This document shows, piece after piece, positions 20,141-26,909 of a DNA stretch of 64,000 nt. The translations under genes and the position numbers were made by a program. Every line of letters begins with the position of its first letter. Within the stretch, counting starts at the first letter, position 1. The notes under the pieces were generated by a model that saw only the letters and a program-made list of their open reading frames with translations, was not told where the DNA came from and ran no database searches. Source of the stretch: Rubrimonas sp036788415 (lineage in GTDB: Bacteria; Pseudomonadota; Alphaproteobacteria; Rhodobacterales; Rhodobacteraceae); NCBI RefSeq assembly GCF_036788415.1, contig NZ_DAIQNN010000003.1, positions 1 through 64,000 of the forward strand, in the 5' to 3' direction.

Positions 20141-20967
20141 GCCGACAGCACCGCCTGGCGCAGCGCCGCATCGACTTCCGGGGCGCGGCCGAACCACGCT
20201 TCGAAGCCGGGGCGGGCCTGATGGAGCAGCATCCCCAGCCCGTCCACAGTGCGAAGCCCGCATGCGGCGGCTTCGGCGAGGAAGGGCGTGACGAGCGGCG
20301 CGTAGACGATGTCGGTCGCGAGCGCGTGGGGAGCTGCGGCGGCGAGCGACAGCTCAAGCGGCGGCTGGCCCTGCATGCCGAGACTTGTGGTGTTGACGAG
20401 AAGCGCCGCGCCGTCGACCGCCGCCGCCGCCTGCGCCCAGTCCAGCGTCTCGACCGGACCGCCGAGCGCATCGGCGAGCGCATCGGCGCGGGCGCGCGTG
20501 CGGTTGACGAGGCGGACCGAAGGCGCGCCGGCGTCGATCAGCGCCGCGACGACGGCGCGCGCGGCGCCGCCCGCGCCGAGCACGAGCGCTGGGCCGGCGT
20601 CGGCGCGCCAGCCGGAGGCGCCGGCGCGGAGGTTCTCCAGAAAGCCGAAGCCGTCGGTGTTGTCGGCCTCCAGCGCGCCGTCGCGCAGGACGAGCGTGTT
20701 GGCCGCTCCGATGCGGCGGGCGCGGGGCGTCGCGACATCGGCGAGCGCCAGCGCCTCCTCCTTATGGGGCAGAGTGACGTTCGCGCCGCTGAACCCCAGA
20801 GCGCGCAGCCCGGCAAGCGCTTGCGGCAGAGCGCCGGGCGCGACGGCGAGCGGAACGTACCAGCCCGGCAGCCCGTAACGGCGCAGCCAGTGGCCATGCA
20901 GCGCGGGCGAGCGGGAATGGCCGATCGGCCAGCCGATCACGCCGGCGACGGGCGGCGGCGCGCTCAT
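20137..20967 (-). CDS. aroE: shikimate dehydrogenase
   Basis: Reduces 3-dehydroshikimate to shikimate with NADPH in the aromatic amino acid pathway. The 276-aa protein has the substrate motif IGHSRSPALHG, NVTLPHKE, catalytic lysine-type region, the NADP-binding VLGAGGAARAVV and NTTSLGMQG. It starts at MSAPPPVAGVIGWPIG. Four-base overlaps link it to maf and coaE. Confidence 0.96.
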   Translation of the reverse strand: MSAPPPVAGVIGWPIGHSRSPALHGHWLRRYGLPGWYVPLAVAPGALPQALAGLRALGFSGANVTLPHKEEALALADVATPRARRIGAANTLVLRDGALEADNTDGFGFLENLRAGASGWRADAGPALVLGAGGAARAVVAALIDAGAPSVRLVNRTRARADALADALGGPVETLDWAQAAAAVDGAALLVNTTSLGMQGQPPLELSLAAAAPHALATDIVYAPLVTPFLAEAAACGLRTVDGLGMLLHQARPGFEAWFGRAPEVDAALRQAVLSA

Positions 20968-21563
20968 CGCGCGAGAACCCCCTGGGCGCGCAGACACTCC
21001 AGAACTTCGAGGAGCGGCAAGCCGAGAATGGTGAAATGGTCGCCCTCGACGCGGGCGAAGAGCTGCGCGCCGAGGCCTTCGATGCGGTAGCCGCCGACAG
21101 TGGACAGCACGTCGTCGCCGATCGCGTCGAGATAGGCGTCGAGACAGGCGTCGGAGAAGGGGCGCATGGTCAGCCGCGCGAGCCCGACGGCGCGCCAGAG
21201 CGGCGCGCCGTCGCGCGCGATCACCGCGGCGCTGACCAGCGTGTGGGTCGCGCCGCGCAGACGCGCGAGCTGGGCGCGCGCCTCGGAGCGGTCGCGCGGC
21301 TTGTCGAAGCGGACGCCGTCGAGATCGAGCACCTGGTCGGCGCCGAGGACGAGCGCGCCCGGCGCGCGGGCGCTGACGCGCAGCGCCTTCATCTCCGCCA
21401 GCGCGTCGGCGATGTCGCGCGAGGCGGCGCCTTCGGCGGCCATGGCGTCGCGAAGGCTCGCCTCGTCGACCCGGGCGGGGCGGGCCTCGATCGTCACGCC
21501 GGCGGCCGCCAGCATGCCGGCGCGGGCGGGAGAGGCCGAGGCGAGGATCAGCGTCGCCGTCAC
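20964..21563 (-). CDS. maf: Maf family nucleotide pyrophosphatase
   Basis: Maf-type nucleoside triphosphate pyrophosphatase, 199 aa, thought to remove non-canonical nucleotides. It starts with GTG (VTATLILASASPARAGML), overlapping the ppsR stop as GTGA. The SASPARAGML motif, GADQVLDLDG and KPRDRSEARAQLARLRG are the family signatures, and the C-terminal GYRIEGLGAQLFARVEGDHFTILGLPL is complete. It is the second gene of the leftward run from the candidate origin. Confidence 0.94.
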   Translation of the reverse strand: MTATLILASASPARAGMLAAAGVTIEARPARVDEASLRDAMAAEGAASRDIADALAEMKALRVSARAPGALVLGADQVLDLDGVRFDKPRDRSEARAQLARLRGATHTLVSAAVIARDGAPLWRAVGLARLTMRPFSDACLDAYLDAIGDDVLSTVGGYRIEGLGAQLFARVEGDHFTILGLPLLEVLECLRAQGVLAR

Positions 21564-22393
21564 TCGGCGCTCCGTCCGCGCGACGCGGCGCGCAGGATCG
21601 CCATGACAGCCGCCGCGGTCTCCTCGATGGAGCGGCGGGTGACGTCGACCACTGGCGCGGCGCAGCGCGCGAAGAAAAGCCGCGCCTCCGCAATCTCGGC
21701 GCGCACCGCGTCGAGATCGGCGTAATCGGCGCGGGCGGGCCCGCCGATGCTCTGCAGACGCTCGGCGCGGATCTGGACGAGGCGGCTGGGGCTGATCGTC
21801 AACCCGATCAGCGGAACGCCGCGCCTGCGCGCCGCCTCGAAGGCGGGCGGCGGTTCGAGCCCCGGCACGAGCGGCAGATTGGCGGCCTTTACGCCGCGAC
21901 AGGCGAGATAGATGCATGTGGGCGTCTTGGACGTGCGACTGACGCCGGCGAGGATCACGTCGGCTGCGGAGAAGCGCTCGCCGGCGGCCCCGTCGTCGTT
22001 GCGCATGGCGAAGTCGATGGCGGCGATCCGGCGCAGATAGGCTTCGCCCGTATCGTATTGCGCGCCCGGAACGTCGATCTGCGAGCGCCCGAAGCAGCGG
22101 CGCAGCGCCTGGGTCAGCGGATCGAGCAGATTGACCGCCTCCAGCCCGCGCGCTTCGGCGAACGCGCTCAAGCGCGCGGCGATGGCGGGATCGACGACCG
22201 TGAAGATGATCGGCCCCGGCGCGCGGTCGATGTCGTCGAGAACGGCGTCGAGATCGGCGAGTTTGCGGACGAACACATGGAGGCGCCGCTCCGGCTCCAG
22301 CGCGTCGAAGCGCGCGAGCGCGGCGGTCGCGGCGGCGCTGACCGTGTCGCCGGTGGCGTCGGAGACGAGATGGAGGATTTCGCGATGGGCCAC
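21560..22393 (-). CDS. ppsR: pyruvate, water dikinase / PPDK regulatory protein (DUF299)
   Basis: Bifunctional kinase/pyrophosphorylase of the DUF299 family that switches PEP synthetase or pyruvate phosphate dikinase by phosphorylation. The 277-aa protein begins MAHREILHLVSDATGDT and has the nucleotide motif GVSRTSKTPTCIYLA at about residue 150 and the C-terminal DVTRRSIEETAAAVM. It is the gene called RP001 in rickettsiae that sits beside hemE at alphaproteobacterial origins, and it is transcribed away from hemE here. Which dikinase it controls cannot be told. Confidence 0.92.
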   Translation of the reverse strand: MAHREILHLVSDATGDTVSAAATAALARFDALEPERRLHVFVRKLADLDAVLDDIDRAPGPIIFTVVDPAIAARLSAFAEARGLEAVNLLDPLTQALRRCFGRSQIDVPGAQYDTGEAYLRRIAAIDFAMRNDDGAAGERFSAADVILAGVSRTSKTPTCIYLACRGVKAANLPLVPGLEPPPAFEAARRRGVPLIGLTISPSRLVQIRAERLQSIGGPARADYADLDAVRAEIAEARLFFARCAAPVVDVTRRSIEETAAAVMAILRAASRGRSAE

Positions 22394-22709
22394 GGGGCGG
22401 CTCCGGCGCCGAAACTCGAGCGGACGTCGTCTGCGGCTGTGGATAGCGGGGACGCCGGGGAAAGACCAGCGGGTTCGACGCAGGCCGGTTGACGACAGGG
22501 GGATCTGCGCTTCTGGGGGCGGGAACCGCCGCTCGGATGGGGATTGCGGGGATGGAACGTCAGGCGCGCGGGCCGACCGCCGCGCCGCAGGGTCGCAAGG
22601 CTGTGCGCAACTCTGTGAACCGCCGGCGCGCCGTGCTAATCCCCGCTTCCCACAGGCCTACTGGTCTAAATCATCCTTAAGAGACTCTTTACCTGTCTGG
22701 AAACGCCCC
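22394..22709. other. candidate chromosomal replication origin (oriC) between ppsR and hemE
   Basis: The only gene-free stretch above 300 bases. Its flanks (dnaQ-coaE-aroE-maf-ppsR leftward; hemE-hemJ-rho-mnmE-mnmG-rsmG-parA-parB rightward) match those of the Caulobacter origin. I see one good DnaA-box match, TGTGGATAG at 22438-22446 (one mismatch to TGTGGATAA), and weaker ones (TGTGCGCAA near 22602). Next to hemE is a locally AT-rich stretch (about 22658-22692) that could unwind, containing TTAA-N7-TTTA (22677-22691), one base off the CtrA consensus. It must also carry the ppsR and hemE promoters. Origin status is inferred from order and gene direction. Confidence 0.6.
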
Positions 22710-23759
22710 ATGCCGAGCCATCCCACCCTGCTGAGAGCCCTGCGCGGCGAAACCTTGCCGCGCCCGCCGATCTGGCTGATGCGGCAGGCGGGGCGCTACC
22801 TTCCCGAATACCGCGCGACCCGCGCCGAAGCGGGGTCTTTCCTCGACCTGTGCTATTCGCCCGCATTGGCCACGGAAGTGACGCTGCAGCCGATCCGGCG
22901 CTACGGCTTCGATGCGGCGATCCTGTTCGCCGACATCCTGCTCGTTCCGCATGGGCTGGGGCGCAAGCTGTGGTTCGCCGAAGGCGAAGGCCCACGGCTG
23001 GAGCCATTGACCACGGCCGCCGATGTCGCCGCGCTGGCGGACGACGCGGCGATGCACGCCCATCTGGCGCCCGTCTATGAGACCGTGCGCCGTCTACGGG
23101 CCGCGTTGCCTGAGGAGACTGCGTTGATCGGCTTCGCCGGCGCGCCCTGGACCGTGGCGACCTACATGATCGCCGGGCGCGGCAAGGATGAGCAGGCCGG
23201 CGCGAAAGCGCTGATGCGCGAAGCTCCCGACGTCTTCGCGGCGCTGATGGGACGGTTGATCGACGCCACGACCGCCTATCTCGAAGCGCAGATCGACGCC
23301 GGCGCGCAGGTGGTCAAGCTGTTCGACAGCTGGGCCGGGGCGCTCGTCGACGACGCGGCGGCGTTCGAGGCCTGGATTCAGGAGCCGGCGCGCGAGATCC
23401 GGTCGCGGCTCGCGCGGACGCGGCCCGGCGTTCCGATCATCGCCTTTCCGCGGGGCGCCGGGGCGCGCTACGAGGCTTTCGCGAAGGCGGTGATGGCGGA
23501 GGGCGTCGCCATCGACTCCGAGACGCCTGCAGCCTGGGCGCGGGACCATTTGCAGCCGCATGTGGCCGTGCAGGGAAATCTCGATCCGGCGCTTCTGGTG
23601 CGCGGGGGGGAGGAGCTCGACGCGGCGGCTGAGGCGGTGCTCGACGCGCTCGGAGCCGGGCCGTTCATCTTCAATCTCGGCCATGGGATCACGCCGGACG
23701 CCGACCCGGACAACGTCGCGCGGCTTGTCCAGGTGGTGCGGGGCGAGGCGGGGCGATGA
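22710..23759 (+). CDS. hemE: uroporphyrinogen decarboxylase
   Basis: Decarboxylates uroporphyrinogen III to coproporphyrinogen III in heme synthesis. The 349-aa protein begins MPSHPTLLRALRGE; the frame opens far upstream but that part is the intergenic region. Signatures PPIWLMRQAGRYLPEYR and GFAGAPWTVATYMIAG (about residues 19-34 and 140-155) are complete, with the catalytic aspartate in FADILLVP. It overlaps hemJ by four bases (ATGA). Confidence 0.97.
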   Translation: MPSHPTLLRALRGETLPRPPIWLMRQAGRYLPEYRATRAEAGSFLDLCYSPALATEVTLQPIRRYGFDAAILFADILLVPHGLGRKLWFAEGEGPRLEPLTTAADVAALADDAAMHAHLAPVYETVRRLRAALPEETALIGFAGAPWTVATYMIAGRGKDEQAGAKALMREAPDVFAALMGRLIDATTAYLEAQIDAGAQVVKLFDSWAGALVDDAAAFEAWIQEPAREIRSRLARTRPGVPIIAFPRGAGARYEAFAKAVMAEGVAIDSETPAAWARDHLQPHVAVQGNLDPALLVRGGEELDAAAEAVLDALGAGPFIFNLGHGITPDADPDNVARLVQVVRGEAGR

Positions 23760-24193
23760 GCTATGAGTGGGCGATCGCCGTTCATCTGATGGCCTGGGCG
23801 AGCTGGATGGCGGGGCTGTTCTATCTTCCCCGGCTTTTCGTCTATCACGCCGAACGCGCGGCGCCGGGCTCGGAGATGTCGGAAACCTTCAAGATCATGG
23901 AGCGCAAGCTGTTGCGTTTCATCATGGCGCCTGCGGCGATCGCGACATGGGCCACGGGGCTTTACCTCGCGTTCTGGCTCGGCGTCGTTGACTGGGCGAG
24001 CGACGGCTGGATGCATGTGAAGCTGCTGCTTCTGGTGTTGATGACCGGCGCGCATCTGGCCATGGAGCGCTGGGCGGCGGAGTTCGCCCGCGACGGCAAT
24101 CGACGCCGCGGGCGCTTCTATCGCTGGGCCAACGAGGCCCCGACGCTGCTCTTTATCGGCGTGATCATCATGGTCGTCGTCAAACCGTTCTGA
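23756..24193 (+). CDS. hemJ: protoporphyrinogen IX oxidase HemJ
   Basis: Membrane protein of 145 aa that oxidises protoporphyrinogen IX, the HemJ form used where HemG and HemY are absent. Four membrane segments are visible, with the conserved histidine in AVHLMAWASWMAGLFYLPRL, YHAERA and the lysine in MERKLLRFIMAPA. It is coupled to hemE by an ATGA overlap, fitting one heme operon. A 10-bp inverted repeat overlaps its 3' end. Confidence 0.93.
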   Translation: MSYEWAIAVHLMAWASWMAGLFYLPRLFVYHAERAAPGSEMSETFKIMERKLLRFIMAPAAIATWATGLYLAFWLGVVDWASDGWMHVKLLLLVLMTGAHLAMERWAAEFARDGNRRRGRFYRWANEAPTLLFIGVIIMVVVKPF

Positions 24194-24218
24194 CGGCGAG
24201 ACTGCTTTACGGTTTGAC
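24179..24218 (+). promoter_or_regulatory. inverted repeat over the hemJ stop and rho leader
   Basis: Perfect 10-bp arms GTCAAACCGT (24179-24188) and ACGGTTTGAC (24209-24218) enclose 20 bases containing the hemJ stop. The right arm also holds TTGACA (24214-24219), a perfect -35 hexamer for rho, with only a weak -10 (around GTAAGT at 24237). It could be a hemJ terminator-like hairpin, an operator, or both. No U-run follows. The 141-base rho leader holds no other gene that I can see. Confidence 0.4.
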
Positions 24219-24340
24219 AAACCCGTGGCGCCAAGCGTAAGTGCGTCGCTAAGGTGCGGAATGCCTTCCGAACGCCTCTCCTCCCGTCATCCGCTGCGCC
24301 GACATTTCCTCGCCGCGCGGATTTTCCTTCGGAAATGTTC

Positions 24341-25612
24341 ATGGACATCACCCAGCTGAAGCTCTCCGAGCTCAAGGCGAAGTCACCCACTGATCTTCTG
24401 ATGTTTGCAGAAGAACTTGAGGTGGAGAACGCCAGCTCGATGCGGAAGCAGGATATGCTTTTCGCTATATTGAAAGAATTGGCGGAAAGAAATGTCGAGA
24501 TCCAAGGCGGGGGGGTCTTGGAAGTATTGCAGGATGGATTCGGATTTCTGCGGTCTCCGGAAGCAAATTATCTTCCTGGACCTGATGATATCTACGTCTC
24601 TCCGTCGCAGATCAGACGGTTTGCGCTTCGGACTGGCGATACGGTCGATGGGCTGATCCGGGCGCCGAAGGATGGCGAACGCTATTTCGCCCTGGTCAAG
24701 GTGAGCGCGATCAACTTCGAGAATCCGGAGGCCGCCCGCCACAAGGTGCATTTCGACAACCTGACGCCGCTCTATCCAGATGAGCGTTTCACCATGGAGG
24801 TGGACGATCCGGCGCTGAAAGATCGGTCGTCTCGAATCATCGATCTGGTGGCGCCTTTCGGCAAGGGGCAGCGGGCGCTGATCGTGGCGCCGCCGCGCAC
24901 GGGCAAGACGGTCCTGCTGCAGAACATCGCACACTCGATCGAGCGCAATCATCCCGAGTGCTACCTGATCGTGCTGCTGATCGACGAGCGGCCGGAGGAA
25001 GTCACCGACATGCAGCGGTCGGTGAAAGGCGAGGTGGTGTCCTCGACCTTCGACGAGCCCGCGACGCGGCATGTCGCCGTCTCGGAGATGGTGATCGAGA
25101 AGGCGAAGCGGTTGGTCGAACATGGCCGCGACGTCGTGATCCTGCTCGACTCGATCACCCGACTCGGACGCGCCTACAACACTGTCGTGCCCTCTTCGGG
25201 CAAAGTGCTGACGGGCGGCGTCGACGCCAACGCGCTGCAGCGGCCAAAGCGCTTCTTCGGCGCGGCGCGCAACATCGAGGAAGGCGGTTCGCTGACCATC
25301 ATCGCCACTGCGCTGATCGACACGGGCAGCCGGATGGACGAGGTGATCTTCGAAGAGTTCAAGGGCACGGGCAATTCCGAACTGGTGCTCGACCGCAAGA
25401 TCGCGGACAAGCGCGTCTTCCCCGCCATCGACATCCTGAAGTCCGGGACGCGCAAGGAAGAGTTGCTTGTCACCAAGGCGGACCTCACGAAGATGTTCGT
25501 GCTGCGGCGCATCCTGAATCCGATGGGCACGACCGATGCGATCGAGTTCCTTCTCGGAAAACTCAAGCAGACCAAGTCCAATCGCGAATTCTTCGATTCG
25601 ATGAATACCTGA
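24341..25612 (+). CDS. rho: transcription termination factor Rho
   Basis: Hexameric RNA helicase ending untranslated transcripts. The 423-aa protein has the N-terminal helix domain (DITQLKLSELKAKSPTDLLM), the cold-shock-like RNA domain (LQDGFGFLRSPEANYLPGPD), Walker A APPRTGKTVLLQ, Walker B DVVILLDSITR and the R-loop GGSLTIIATALIDTG. I choose the second ATG (MDITQ) because GGAA lies about seven bases upstream; the first, two codons earlier, is possible. The first 260 bases have visibly lower GC than the rest of the gene. Confidence 0.97.
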   Translation: MDITQLKLSELKAKSPTDLLMFAEELEVENASSMRKQDMLFAILKELAERNVEIQGGGVLEVLQDGFGFLRSPEANYLPGPDDIYVSPSQIRRFALRTGDTVDGLIRAPKDGERYFALVKVSAINFENPEAARHKVHFDNLTPLYPDERFTMEVDDPALKDRSSRIIDLVAPFGKGQRALIVAPPRTGKTVLLQNIAHSIERNHPECYLIVLLIDERPEEVTDMQRSVKGEVVSSTFDEPATRHVAVSEMVIEKAKRLVEHGRDVVILLDSITRLGRAYNTVVPSSGKVLTGGVDANALQRPKRFFGAARNIEEGGSLTIIATALIDTGSRMDEVIFEEFKGTGNSELVLDRKIADKRVFPAIDILKSGTRKEELLVTKADLTKMFVLRRILNPMGTTDAIEFLLGKLKQTKSNREFFDSMNT

Positions 25613-25619
25613 GTCCCGC

Positions 25620-26909
25620 ATGGCGTCGACGATCTATGCGCTCTCCACGGCGCCTGGTCGGGCCGCTATCGCAGTGGTCAGGTTGTCGGGACCGGAGGCG
25701 CATCGCGCAGTCGCCGCTTTGATAGGGCGACCGGTCGTCGCCGACCGGCGGATGCGCAGAGCGACATTGCGCCACCCCCACACTGGCGAGACGCTCGACG
25801 ATGCGCTCGTCGTCGCTTTCGCCGAAGGCGCGAGTTTTACGTCGGAGGCGATGGCGGAGCTGCACCTACACGGTGGGCGGGCCATCGCGAACAGCGTACT
25901 GGAAGCTCTGGCCGCTTACGACGGTCTGTCGGTCGCGGAGCCGGGGGCGTTTACGCGTCGGGCATTCGAGGCGGGGCGGCTCGATCTGTCTCAAGCGGAG
26001 GGTCTCGCCGACCTCATCGACGCCGAGACCGCAGCGCAGCATCGACAGGCGGTGCGGATGCTCGACGGCGCCTTGTCGCGCAAGGTGGCCGAATGGCGCG
26101 AGGCGATCCTGTCGGCGCTAGCATTGACCGAAGCCGTGATCGACTTCTCGGATGAGGAACTTCCCGGCGATCTGTATGACACTGCGTCATCGTCTATCGA
26201 GCGGCTCGCCGCCTCGCTCGACGAAGACCTTCGCGGCGCCTTCTCCGCACAGCGCGTGCGCGAAGGATTCGAGGTGGCGCTGGTCGGCCCTCCCAATGTC
26301 GGGAAATCGTCTCTCATGAATGCGATTGCGGGGCGGGAAGTTGCGTTGACATCCGAAGTTGCGGGGACGACGCGCGACGTCATCGAAGTACGTTGCGATC
26401 TGGGCGGAATCGCAGTGACGTTTCTCGACATGGCGGGCCTGCGGGAATCGGGCGACCCCGTCGAGCGTGCGGGGGTCGCTCGGGCGCGGGAGCGGGCGGC
26501 GCAGGCCGATCTGAGGATATTCGTCTCCGATCCCGACGTGGAGGCCGACGTGGCCTCGGCGCAGCCAGGAGATATCTTCGTCGTCAACAAGAGCGATCTC
26601 GGCGACAGGGGCTCGGCGCGCTTGCAGGTTTCCGCAAAGACGGGAGCGGGCGTCGCCGCGCTTCTCGGTCGGGTTCAAGTCGCGCTCGCGGCGCGCAGCC
26701 AAGGGGCCGGCGCCCTCACGCGCGCGCGGCATGTCGAGGCGGTGACGCGCGCCCGCGCGGCGCTGGCGCGCGCCGAGAGCAACGCAGACGACGCGATCCG
26801 CGCCGAGGAGTTGCGGCTTGCGGCGCGTCACCTTGGTCGGATCGTGGGCGCGGTTGACGTCGAGGACGTTCTCGGGGAGATCTTCTCCCGCTTCTGCCTC
26901 GGGAAATGA
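25620..26909 (+). CDS. mnmE: tRNA modification GTPase MnmE
   Basis: Works with MnmG to make the cmnm5 group on U34 of certain tRNAs. The 429-aa protein has the tetrahydrofolate-binding N-terminal domain (TIYALSTAPGRAAIAVVRLSG is its start), an alpha-helical domain and the inserted G domain with GPPNVGKSS, GTTRD, DMAG (canonical DTAG) and NKSD. It ends FCLGK, keeping the functional terminal cysteine. The stop overlaps mnmG by four bases. Confidence 0.96.
   Translation: MASTIYALSTAPGRAAIAVVRLSGPEAHRAVAALIGRPVVADRRMRRATLRHPHTGETLDDALVVAFAEGASFTSEAMAELHLHGGRAIANSVLEALAAYDGLSVAEPGAFTRRAFEAGRLDLSQAEGLADLIDAETAAQHRQAVRMLDGALSRKVAEWREAILSALALTEAVIDFSDEELPGDLYDTASSSIERLAASLDEDLRGAFSAQRVREGFEVALVGPPNVGKSSLMNAIAGREVALTSEVAGTTRDVIEVRCDLGGIAVTFLDMAGLRESGDPVERAGVARARERAAQADLRIFVSDPDVEADVASAQPGDIFVVNKSDLGDRGSARLQVSAKTGAGVAALLGRVQVALAARSQGAGALTRARHVEAVTRARAALARAESNADDAIRAEELRLAARHLGRIVGAVDVEDVLGEIFSRFCLGK

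Noticed and set aside
22394..22709. A clear DnaA-box array in the candidate origin
   Set aside because: I find only one near-perfect box; I cannot claim an array, so the origin call rests mainly on gene order.
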